64,000 nt of DNA. It comes from JAYVJH01 sp043777595. Lineage in GTDB: Bacteria > Bacteroidota > Bacteroidia > Cytophagales > Spirosomataceae. The first letter of the stretch is position 1, and each line of letters begins with the position of its first letter. The position numbers were made by a program, and so were the translations under genes. Shown piece after piece: positions 26,721 through 34,524 of this stretch. Below the pieces are notes generated by a model, which saw nothing but the letters and a program-made list of their open reading frames with translations, was not told the DNA's origin and did no database searches. The stretch lies in contig JAYWHT010000066.1 in the NCBI GenBank assembly GCA_043777595.1, positions 48,146 through 112,145 on the forward strand. The letters run 5' to 3'.

Positions 26721-29700
26721 TTAAAATTTACAATTAAGACCAACCGTATATGTAGCCGCAATCGGGTAGCTGCCGTAATTTACGCCTGGTGCCAACGAGT
26801 TTGAGCCATTGAAACCCACCTCTGGAAAACCACCTTTGTAGGGCGAAACAGTAAGTAAATTTTGTCCAGAAAAATACAAACGTACACCTTTTACATATTG
26901 CTTAGGTCTAAAATTATAACCAAGTGTGGCATTTCTGACCATCATGTAGCTGGCATCTTGAATCCAAGCATCGCTCGAACTACGTGAAAACGAGTCGCCT
27001 GCAAGTGCCGACCCCGTACTTTGCACATTGCCATTGCCTTGGTTGTTTGCGTCTTTGTATGCGCCCAATATATCGCTGTGCAAATTGAAAACGCCATCTT
27101 GATTGTAAGCAAACCGCTTGTAGTAGTCATATATTTGTCCGCCTTGTGCGCCATTTATCAACACCGAAAAGTCCAAATCTCCATAAGTTACACGGTTGGT
27201 CATACCCCAAGTAAAGTTAGCATAAGGGTTTCCGACAACGGTTTGGTCGTTGGCATCAATTTTGCCGTCTTTGTTAATATCTTCAAAACGAATACTACCA
27301 ATAGTCTGGCCAGCACCCCGTGGAAACTTAGCTAAGTCGTCGGCTGAGGTGAAAAATCCACCTGCTTTCTGATAACCAAAAAACATACCCATCGGCTGGT
27401 CAATCACGGTTACGTTACTTCCGTTTTCGCCCGACACTATGCGAGCACGATTGCCTAAGTTAATGACTTTATTGCGATTGAAAGAAATATTAAAATCAGT
27501 TTCCCAGCGTAATTTGCCCCGTACTAAATTGCGACTATTGACCGAAAACTCAAAACCACGATTTCGGACATTACCCAAATTGGTAAAAGTAGTTAGGAAA
27601 CCCGAAGAAGCAGGAATGTCAATGTTTTGGAGCATACTTTGTGTAAAACGTTCGTAATATTCAAGTACTAAATTGACTTTTCCTTTAAACAACGAAGCAT
27701 CTAAACCAATATCTGTTTGTTTTGACTGCTCCCAGCCCAAGTTTAAGTTTCCGAGTGAGTTTAGGGCTTGTCCTGTTGTAATTCTGCCACCAATTACATA
27801 ATTATCAAGTCCTAAGAGCTGTAAAGCCGTAAAATTTCCAATGTTATTGTTTCCTGCCAAACCGTAGCTGGCTCGTATTTTTAGGTCATCAATGAAGCTA
27901 TTTTTTGGAAAAAATGCCTCTTCCGAAAGCCTCCAACCAACCGAAGCAGATGGGAACGTTCCCCAGCGATTGTCTGCACCAAATTTAGAAGAACCATCGG
28001 TACGAACGGCGATATTGGCCAAATATTTGTCCTGAAAAGCATACGTTACCCGCCCATAATACGACAACAATGACGACTTGCCACTACCGATTCCGTTGCC
28101 GTTGCCGACGTTATTGGCGCTACCAAAGCCCAGACCCGTACTGGCGGGGTTGCCAGTGCCAGCCGTTACACCTATTGGCAAAGCAGCATTTATCGTTCTG
28201 ATTACATCGTCGGCGTAGCCGTTTCCATTCACAAAAAAGTTATTACTGATTTCTTTCTGTGCCGAATACCCCAACAAGCCCGTCATACGGTGGTCTTTGA
28301 TGGTTTTGGAGTAAGAAAGTGTATTTTCAGAAAGCCAGTTGTAAGTCCGTGCAGAATAATTGTTGCCCCGTGCTGGTACTGGTGGCGGATTGCGAAAACC
28401 ACCAACGGTAGATGGTATAAAATTGTCTTGTGTGTCAAACATCAAGTCAGCGTTGAAAGTCGTTCTAAAAGTCAGATTTGGGGCAATTTCAACGGCCAAA
28501 AATACGTTGGCAAGACTACGGAAGTTATTAGCAAGTCGCTGCGTATTGACCAACATATTGACAGGATTGGCATTATTAAAAATTCCAGCAGAGGTAACGT
28601 TTGGCGTAAAACTACCGTCAGCCTGATATACAGACGGCAGTGGGCTATTTAGGTATGCTTGTGTGATGAGTCCTTGGTCAAAATGGCCTTCGGCATCTAC
28701 TAAGTTTCTGATCGAAAACGACGGCGCAATATTTATACCAACCGTAACGGCTTTGCTCAAATTTGCCTCTACATTGGCACGCATATTAAAACGGCGAAAA
28801 TCGTTGTTGAGTAGTGTACCCTGTTGGTCAAAATAGCCTATCGAAATAGCTGAACGTAGGTTTTCAGTGCCTCTACTTATGCTCAAATTATAGTTGGTTA
28901 TAGGTGCCGAGCGAGTCATTTCCTTAAACCAGTCTGTGCCTTTGCCCAACGCTGCTGGGTTTCGGTATGCCTCGGCTACGTTGTTGATACTATACGGCAG
29001 GTTTCTGATGGCCGCCAACTGAGTTGCGCCGTCGATTCTGTTTTGAGCAAATTGCTCGGCTGTCAGCATTGTTACTCTGTTGCGCTCGGCCATGGTTTGC
29101 ATACCTGTATAAGCACTAAACTCAATGTTTGTAGCACCTTGTTTGCCTTTTTTGGTAGTAATCAAGATAACGCCATTCGAGCCTCTCGACCCATAAATAG
29201 CGGTCGATGAGGCATCTTTCAAGATAGAAATTGCTTCAATGTCATCGGGCGAAATAGTACTTAACGGATTTGAAAACTTGCTGTAATAACTCGTAACAGG
29301 AAAGCCGTCAATGACATAGAGCGGGTCGTCGCCTGCGCCCAACGAGCCTGACCCACGGATACGAATCACAGGCCCAGAGCCAGGCGCACCCGACACTTGG
29401 CTTACTTGCACACCTGCCACTTGGCCAGCCATTTTTTGGTCCACACTCGTTACGGGCATATCTTTGAGATTTTGTGTTTTGAGCGTAGCCACCGCACCCG
29501 TTACATCACGGCGGTCTTGGTTTCCGTAGCCTATCACCACTACTTCTGCCAACGACTTAGTGTCCACCATTAGCTTTACATCAATCGTCGAGCGGTTTTG
29601 GGCTACGCTTTCTTGACTTAAATAACCAATATAACTAAAAACCAACACCGAGCGGTCGTTGGGTACAGTTAGTTTGTAGCTACCGTTTGCGTCAGAAGTT

Positions 29701-29894
29701 GTGCCAGTGGTTGAGTTTTTTATCAAAACACTCACCCCAGGTAGCCCCTCGCCAGTAGCTGAGTCGCTTACTTTGCCGCTGATGGTTTGCTGTGCAAAAG
29801 TAACGGTACCGACCAGCAGCAACGCCAGCCCAAACAGGAGCGAGAACTTTGAAAGGTTCTTGCTGGGTCTGTCGATTTGTAGATTTGTTTTCAT
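26721..29894 (-). CDS. SusC/RagA-family TonB-linked outer-membrane transporter
   Basis: 1057 aa with a signal sequence (ending TFAQ), a carboxypeptidase-D-like N-terminal domain (residues 35-115, TISGKVSDSATGEGLPGVSV), a TonB-box-like stretch and plug domain (VVIGYGNQDRRDVTGAVAT, VIRIRGSGSLGAGDDPLYVIDG, SILKDASSTAIYGSRGSNG), and a 22-strand barrel ending in the aromatic residue of LNCKF. It imports the oligosaccharide bound by SusD using TonB energy. It is the first gene of the rhamnoside locus, divergent from the AraC regulator. Confidence 0.97.
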   Translation of the reverse strand: MKTNLQIDRPSKNLSKFSLLFGLALLLVGTVTFAQQTISGKVSDSATGEGLPGVSVLIKNSTTGTTSDANGSYKLTVPNDRSVLVFSYIGYLSQESVAQNRSTIDVKLMVDTKSLAEVVVIGYGNQDRRDVTGAVATLKTQNLKDMPVTSVDQKMAGQVAGVQVSQVSGAPGSGPVIRIRGSGSLGAGDDPLYVIDGFPVTSYYSKFSNPLSTISPDDIEAISILKDASSTAIYGSRGSNGVILITTKKGKQGATNIEFSAYTGMQTMAERNRVTMLTAEQFAQNRIDGATQLAAIRNLPYSINNVAEAYRNPAALGKGTDWFKEMTRSAPITNYNLSISRGTENLRSAISIGYFDQQGTLLNNDFRRFNMRANVEANLSKAVTVGINIAPSFSIRNLVDAEGHFDQGLITQAYLNSPLPSVYQADGSFTPNVTSAGIFNNANPVNMLVNTQRLANNFRSLANVFLAVEIAPNLTFRTTFNADLMFDTQDNFIPSTVGGFRNPPPVPARGNNYSARTYNWLSENTLSYSKTIKDHRMTGLLGYSAQKEISNNFFVNGNGYADDVIRTINAALPIGVTAGTGNPASTGLGFGSANNVGNGNGIGSGKSSLLSYYGRVTYAFQDKYLANIAVRTDGSSKFGADNRWGTFPSASVGWRLSEEAFFPKNSFIDDLKIRASYGLAGNNNIGNFTALQLLGLDNYVIGGRITTGQALNSLGNLNLGWEQSKQTDIGLDASLFKGKVNLVLEYYERFTQSMLQNIDIPASSGFLTTFTNLGNVRNRGFEFSVNSRNLVRGKLRWETDFNISFNRNKVINLGNRARIVSGENGSNVTVIDQPMGMFFGYQKAGGFFTSADDLAKFPRGAGQTIGSIRFEDINKDGKIDANDQTVVGNPYANFTWGMTNRVTYGDLDFSVLINGAQGGQIYDYYKRFAYNQDGVFNLHSDILGAYKDANNQGNGNVQSTGSALAGDSFSRSSSDAWIQDASYMMVRNATLGYNFRPKQYVKGVRLYFSGQNLLTVSPYKGGFPEVGFNGSNSLAPGVNYGSYPIAATYTVGLNCKF

Positions 29895-29975
29895 TAACTT
29901 AATTGGGTTTTATTAAAAAATTTGTATCATCTTGTGCAAAAAATACTTTGCTATTAAACACACAAACAAAAGGTA

Positions 29976-30008
29976 TTGTAATTATTATACAAATAAATTG
30001 TATTTTTG
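29976..30008 (+). promoter_or_regulatory. Probable promoter of the AraC regulator
   Basis: TTG (29976-29978), 22 nt, TATTTTTG (30001-30008). The -7 box matches the Bacteroidota consensus; the spacer is slightly long. The start codon is 47 nt downstream. The 160-bp divergent space shared with susC probably also holds the regulator's binding sites. Confidence 0.5.
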
Positions 30009-30054
30009 TTGGACGATACTTAACTTTTCTGATATTTGTTTTGCATTATTTGAT

Positions 30055-30936
30055 ATGAAAATATTTAGAAAATATTTTGACTTAGAGCAGCACGAAATCG
30101 CCCCCAACTTAGGAATAGAGATTTTGGATATTGGGCATAACATTCACCCCGCCAATAGACCCTACCCTGATATGAGCCACCCCGATTCTTATTATTTTGA
30201 ATGGGAGAAAGGAAGAAGTTTAAGCGAATATCAAATTATTTATATATCAAAAGGGGACGGCTACTTTGAAGCTAACGGACTGCCGCCGCAGCTCATCGAA
30301 GAAGGAACGATTATATTACTGTTTCCAAATGTTTGGCATCGATACAGACCCAAAGAAAGCACGGGTTGGGAAGAATATTGGGTTGGGTTTTCGGGAACTT
30401 ATGCCCAATACTTGCTCGAACAGGAGTGTTTTAGCCCTCAAAATCCTATTATTAAGGTCGGTTTTAATAACGAATTTTTGGACACATTCTCAAAATTAAT
30501 AGAAATGGTTGGGGCAAAACAAGAAACCGACCGAAAGTTATTGTCTTTTTTGGTCATACAGTTATTGGGCATTGTGTATGCCTCTGCTTTATTGTCCAAA
30601 CAAAAATTATCAAAAAAAGAAGAGCTGATAGGTTTTATGAGAAACGAAATACACGCACATTGGAACACAAATATAGATTTTGAAGTCCTTGCAGCCCAGT
30701 TTAATGTTAGCTATGTTTGGTTCAGAAAAACCTTTAAAGAAATATTAGGAACGTCGCCCAATCAGTATCATTTAATGCTAAAATTACGAAAGTCTGAACA
30801 GTTAATTCAGGAAACTAACCTAACGTTATCGGAAGCGGCTTTTCAGTCGGGGTTTGAGTCTGAGTTTTATTTTTCAAGAATCTTCAAGCAAAAAATGGGC
30901 TACAATGCTTCGGAAGTTAGAAAAAAGAAGCGTTAG
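30055..30936 (+). CDS. AraC-family transcriptional regulator of the rhamnoside locus
   Basis: 293 aa from ATG 30055; the open frame extends upstream through the promoter and is not coding there. The N-terminal half is an AraC cupin sensor (GYFEANGLPPQLIEEGTIIL, then LFPNVWHRYRPKES with the typical HRYRP loop). The C-terminal half has two helix-turn-helix motifs: FEVLAAQFNVSYVWFRKTFK and LTLSEAAFQSGFESEFYFSR, then IFKQKMGYNASEVRK. Divergent orientation to susC/susD/GH106/isomerase suggests it senses a released sugar and activates that operon. Confidence 0.93.
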   Translation: MKIFRKYFDLEQHEIAPNLGIEILDIGHNIHPANRPYPDMSHPDSYYFEWEKGRSLSEYQIIYISKGDGYFEANGLPPQLIEEGTIILLFPNVWHRYRPKESTGWEEYWVGFSGTYAQYLLEQECFSPQNPIIKVGFNNEFLDTFSKLIEMVGAKQETDRKLLSFLVIQLLGIVYASALLSKQKLSKKEELIGFMRNEIHAHWNTNIDFEVLAAQFNVSYVWFRKTFKEILGTSPNQYHLMLKLRKSEQLIQETNLTLSEAAFQSGFESEFYFSRIFKQKMGYNASEVRKKKR

Positions 30937-30948
30937 AACTCCCTCTTT

Positions 30949-30996
30949 ACCCTTAGCGGCGGAGTTCCCACGATCGCTAAGGGTGCTTGTTTTTTG
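30949..30996 (+). terminator. Rho-independent terminator of the AraC gene
   Basis: ACCCTTAGCG (30949-30958) pairs with CGCTAAGGGT (30975-30984) around a 16-nt loop and is followed by GCTTGTTTTTT, placed 12 nt after the stop codon. Confidence 0.8.
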
Positions 30997-31024
30997 ACCC
31001 AAATTTACATGAGTAATATAAATT

Positions 31025-32356
31025 TTATCGCACGTCTTCCATAATTGAGCTACTGAGTCTGAGTAGTTCGATTTCGGTAATTTTGACATTAAAAGCGGCT
31101 TCTATTAGTCTGGACTCCGTGGCTACGGCATTGCGTTGAGCTTCTCTAAACTCAATAGGGGTAGAATTACCAAACTTATACCGTTCAAAAGCCAGTCCAA
31201 CGTTTTGCTTGGCTATTCTGAGATTTTGTGCCTCCAAATTATACAATTTTAGACTGTTTTGATAGACATTAAAAGTACGTTCCAAAAATGCTTGTAACTG
31301 GTTTTTGAGGTCTCCAATCTGATAGTGAGCGATAGTTGTATTGATTTTGGCATTTTGCTCTCTTCGTTTTTGGTTATATCCGTCAAAAATATTGATACTC
31401 ACCCGTGCGCCATAGTTGAGAGCAGTATTGTCGCCATTTTTTACTCCAAAACCCGAAGTAGCATTGTTGGCCGAAGTTGTGTAGGCCAGTCCACCGACCA
31501 AGTCTATTTGTGGCATTCTGAACGAGCGAGTTTCTTTTTCGGCCAATATTGCTACTTGCTTACCGAGTTCGAGTGCCGTCAGATTGGGATTTCTGATGAG
31601 CATATTTTGTCTTAACTGACTCAAAACCAAATTTTTATTGAAAATTATAGTATCAGATACCATAAAGTCGGTAGCCATATCTCGCAACAGTTGGGCGTTA
31701 AGATTAACTTTGGCGTTTTGCAAACTTTGCTCCTGCCCTACCACCGCCGCTTCGTCTTGGTTAAAATCCACCTGAGCCGCCAAGTAGTCAGATTTTGAGC
31801 TGGTGCCTACTTCATAATTGACCTTGGCCAACTCTCGGCGGGTTTTTGAGATGTCGAGTGCATTTTTGAGGGCTTTGAGTCGTTGTTTTTGTCTAATAAT
31901 ATCATAATAGGCCACACAGACTTGCGCTACGGTATTTTCGATGGCTATTTTGACGTTAGTTTTGCCAAGATTCTCTATTTCTTTGAGCCGCTCTGCCGTT
32001 GCAAACATTCCCAAACCGTCAAAAACAGTCCAGACTGCCGCTATATTTGAGTTGCTGTTGTTGGTATTGATGCCCGTCAAGCTAAGTGGGTCTCGGACGC
32101 TGCCATTGATTGGAAAAAATACCTGATTGATATTGGCTAAGTTATATATTTTTTGGGCATTACCGCTCACCACAGGCAACATTCCAGCATTGCCACGGGT
32201 ATTGTCGTTGTGGGCTTGGGCTTGTCGGGCTTTGCTGATTTTGATGCTGTAATTGGTTTCAAGAGCCTGTGCGATGGCCTCGTCAAGTGTCAAAACGTTT
32301 TGAGAAATAGCCGATATTGACCAAAAACAAAATAAAGAAATGAGTAGGTAGCGCAT
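31025..32356 (-). CDS. TolC-family outer-membrane efflux protein
   Basis: 443 aa from ATG 32356, which gives a clean signal peptide (MRYLLISLFCFWSISAISQ). The body has the duplicated TolC pattern: LTLDEAIAQALETNYSIKIS near the start and NPNLTALELGKQVAILAEKE after the midpoint, with long coiled-coil helices (residues 150-220 and 350-430). It forms the outer-membrane exit duct of an efflux or type I export system. No membrane-fusion or inner-membrane pump gene is adjacent, so the partner is encoded elsewhere. Confidence 0.93.
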   Translation of the reverse strand: MRYLLISLFCFWSISAISQNVLTLDEAIAQALETNYSIKISKARQAQAHNDNTRGNAGMLPVVSGNAQKIYNLANINQVFFPINGSVRDPLSLTGINTNNSNSNIAAVWTVFDGLGMFATAERLKEIENLGKTNVKIAIENTVAQVCVAYYDIIRQKQRLKALKNALDISKTRRELAKVNYEVGTSSKSDYLAAQVDFNQDEAAVVGQEQSLQNAKVNLNAQLLRDMATDFMVSDTIIFNKNLVLSQLRQNMLIRNPNLTALELGKQVAILAEKETRSFRMPQIDLVGGLAYTTSANNATSGFGVKNGDNTALNYGARVSINIFDGYNQKRREQNAKINTTIAHYQIGDLKNQLQAFLERTFNVYQNSLKLYNLEAQNLRIAKQNVGLAFERYKFGNSTPIEFREAQRNAVATESRLIEAAFNVKITEIELLRLSSSIMEDVR

Positions 32357-32460
32357 TATTAACGAAAAATGAGTGATGAAAAATAAGTAACGAGTGTCCG
32401 TCCGCAAAGCAGACGATAACTGATAACCGAGCGGACGACCCCGTGATAACTATTCACTGT

Positions 32461-32913
32461 TTACTGACCAACGATTTGCCAAATTAAATCAGTCTCAAAG
32501 CCTTTGCTTTGGGCATATCTGACGAGTTTATTTTTGCGAACCGATGGCTGGTCTGCTTTGAGAGTTCGGGCTTTTTTGTCGAGTATTTCACGTAAGGTAG
32601 TTTCATATTCGTGGTCGTCAATTTCAGAAAAGCCTTTCGTAATCAAGTCGTTAGATATGCCTTTGTTTTTGAGTTCATGTCTAATTTTGATTCGACCCCA
32701 ATGATTATGTCTAAATTTTCCTCGGACGAATGAAGCCACAAAACGAGCTTCGTTCAAGTATTTTTGGACAATCAATTCTGCAACTACGTCGTCAATGTGA
32801 TTTTGGTCAAGCCCCCATTCGCTTAGTTTTTCGGATACCTCGCTTATCGTTCGCTCTTGATAAGCGCAAAACGAAGCCGCTTTGATTAAAAATGGTCTGA
32901 GGCTATCGGTCAT
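32461..32913 (-). CDS. recX: Regulatory protein RecX
   Basis: 150 aa from ATG 32913. It has three tandem three-helix repeats typical of RecX: AASFCAYQERTISEVSEKLS (residues 11-30), YLNEARFVASFVRGKFRHNH and WGRIKIRHELKNKGI, then DLITKGFSEI. RecX binds RecA filaments and limits recombinase activity. recA is not adjacent. It is followed by a tract of TTCACT-type sequence right at its stop codon. Confidence 0.9.
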   Translation of the reverse strand: MTDSLRPFLIKAASFCAYQERTISEVSEKLSEWGLDQNHIDDVVAELIVQKYLNEARFVASFVRGKFRHNHWGRIKIRHELKNKGISNDLITKGFSEIDDHEYETTLREILDKKARTLKADQPSVRKNKLVRYAQSKGFETDLIWQIVGQ

Positions 32914-33329
32914 TGACAAAAATGGGTTGGCTATTGAAATTAAAAAACAAATTTAGGAATAATGTACTGTCTTATAAACAGAAAAATAATAAACCGCAAA
33001 ATGTAAAATGTAAAAGTACTGAAATACAATTAGTTATAAATCACAATAGTCCGCTAAGAATTTAATTTTATAATAATCCGTCAGTTTGCTGGAAACGCAT
33101 TTTTGAATATATGCCTTATTTATTTCAATGTCTGGGAATTTACCCAAACACGCATTTAATTAAAATAAAAATGCAAAAACCTTATTTAAAGCAAACGGGC
33201 GGATTAAGCATATTTTAAAAACGTAGCGGAGTATTGAAATCATAAACCGATACTTTATTTAAAATTCATTTCTTAGTTTGTAATCACTGAAAAAAGTAAG
33301 AACTTTAACGTTGAAAATCTTTTATCAAT
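32914..33329. other. AT-rich intergenic region
   Basis: 416 bp between the divergent recX and DUF4230 genes, with no coding frame of note, about 70 percent A+T with many homopolymer runs. Several T-rich boxes (for example TTTTTGAATATATG near 33100) loosely resemble promoter elements, but no complete -33/-7 pair was found. Nothing further was recognised. Confidence 0.4.
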
Positions 33330-33947
33330 ATGTCCAATCTCGTTAAACTACTTATCTGTCTCATTTTTTTTGTTGTCTTCATTTTTGGTATTATTGGTAT
33401 TTGGGAAACGTTCAGAACGGGTAGCTGGTTGCCCAATTTTGGTGGAACAACTCAAACCACTCATGCGCTGCTGCTCAAAGAAATACAAACAATGGGCAAA
33501 CTTGAATTGGTCAAATACAATTTTAAAGACGTAGTCGAGCACGAACTCGTGCGGCCATATATGCCCAACCCCAAGGCTATTTTGATAGTGCAGGGCGAAG
33601 CCGTTGGTTGTATAGATTTGACCAAACTAACAGTAGGCGACATCAGTACTGACCGAGATACGCTCGTAGTACATCTGCCAGAGCCAGAGTTATGCAGTTA
33701 TAAGATAGACCATTCAAAATCAAAGGTTTACAACACAGAATTTGCAATATTGGAAGAAGCCGCACTGGTGCAAGAAGCCTATAAACAAGCCGAAAATCAG
33801 ATTCAGCAATCGGCTTTGGAGATGGGTATTTTGGCACAAACCAAACAAAATGCAGATAAAATATTACGGCCTTTATTAGAAAAAATCGCCAATCGCAAAG
33901 TAGTATTACGCTATCGACTGCAAGCCGTTTTGTCAAAACCTAAATAG
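33330..33947 (+). CDS. DUF4230 membrane-anchored protein
   Basis: 205 aa. One N-terminal transmembrane helix (residues 6-25, KLLICLIFFVVFIFGIIGIW), then a globular domain with IQTMGKLELVKYNFKDVVEH, AVGCIDLTKL and VVHLPEPELCSYKID, the conserved pattern of DUF4230. The helix near 150-180 is Gln/Glu-rich. Function is unknown; the fold region resembles SPFH/band-7-like anchored proteins, and it probably faces the periplasm. Confidence 0.85.
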   Translation: MSNLVKLLICLIFFVVFIFGIIGIWETFRTGSWLPNFGGTTQTTHALLLKEIQTMGKLELVKYNFKDVVEHELVRPYMPNPKAILIVQGEAVGCIDLTKLTVGDISTDRDTLVVHLPEPELCSYKIDHSKSKVYNTEFAILEEAALVQEAYKQAENQIQQSALEMGILAQTKQNADKILRPLLEKIANRKVVLRYRLQAVLSKPK

Positions 33948-33948
33948 T

Positions 33949-34034
33949 GCCACGAATTGCACAAACTTTCACGAATTTAAAAATGATAGGTCGTTTTAAC
34001 GACCAAGATTCGTGTGTTTCGTGTAGTTAGTGGC
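33949..34034 (+). repeat. Palindromic repeat upstream of GxxExxY gene
   Basis: An outer inverted repeat: GCCACGAATTGCACAAACTT on the left and TTCGTGTAGTTAGTGGC on the right. The inner hairpin is GGTCGTT-TT-AACGACC (33989-34004). The right arm recurs after the gene at 34479-34504. It lies 2 nt after the DUF4230 stop, so it may also act as a terminator. Confidence 0.7.
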
Positions 34035-34050
34035 TCAAAAAGTAAATGTT

Positions 34051-34422
34051 ATGGAACTGATTTACAAAGAAGAGTATTTTAAAATTGTGGGACTTTGCAT
34101 GGAAATCCATCGGATATTGGGTGGAGGCTTGTCTGAAATTATATATAAAGATGCCTTGGAATATGAACTTCGGCAGCAAGGCATTAAGTTTGAGCGAGAA
34201 AAAGAATATCCCGTCGAATACAAGGGTGTTATATTACCGCACCGGTTTTATGCCGATTTTGTGGTTTACGACAATATTATCTTAGAAATTAAAGCAGTTA
34301 GTAACATCATTGACGCACACCTTGCCCAAACCATCAATTATGTCAAGCTAACAAAAGGACGCTTAGGAATCATTCTTAATTTTTCAAATACAAGTTTACA
34401 ACAAAAACGAATTATCGTATAA
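34051..34422 (+). CDS. GxxExxY family protein (nuclease-like fold)
   Basis: 123 aa from ATG 34051 (a GTG 21 nt upstream is in frame). The name-giving motif is seen as GLSEIIY around residues 28-34, and a PD-(D/E)XK-like core as YADFVVYDNIILEIKAV (Asp, then ExK) near 70-86, followed by the NYVKLTKGRLGIILNF strand-helix. All three putative catalytic residues are present, but activity for this family is not established. It stands alone between two copies of a palindromic repeat, suggesting that gene and repeat moved together. Confidence 0.85.
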   Translation: MELIYKEEYFKIVGLCMEIHRILGGGLSEIIYKDALEYELRQQGIKFEREKEYPVEYKGVILPHRFYADFVVYDNIILEIKAVSNIIDAHLAQTINYVKLTKGRLGIILNFSNTSLQQKRIIV

Positions 34423-34454
34423 ACCGTTACTAAATTATACTGACTTTTATGAAT

Positions 34455-34504
34455 TAGTCGTCAAGACGACTAAAAAACTTGTGTATATTCGTGCAATTAG
34501 TGGC
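34455..34504 (+). repeat. Palindromic repeat downstream of GxxExxY gene
   Basis: Hairpin TAGTCGTC-AA-GACGACTA (34455-34472), then an A-rich stretch and TTCGTGCAATTAGTGGC, which matches the end of the upstream repeat at about 14 of 17 positions. Same order and orientation as the copy before the gene; the left outer arm is barely recognisable here. Confidence 0.6.
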
Positions 34505-34524
34505 AAATAAATAATCAAAAAACA

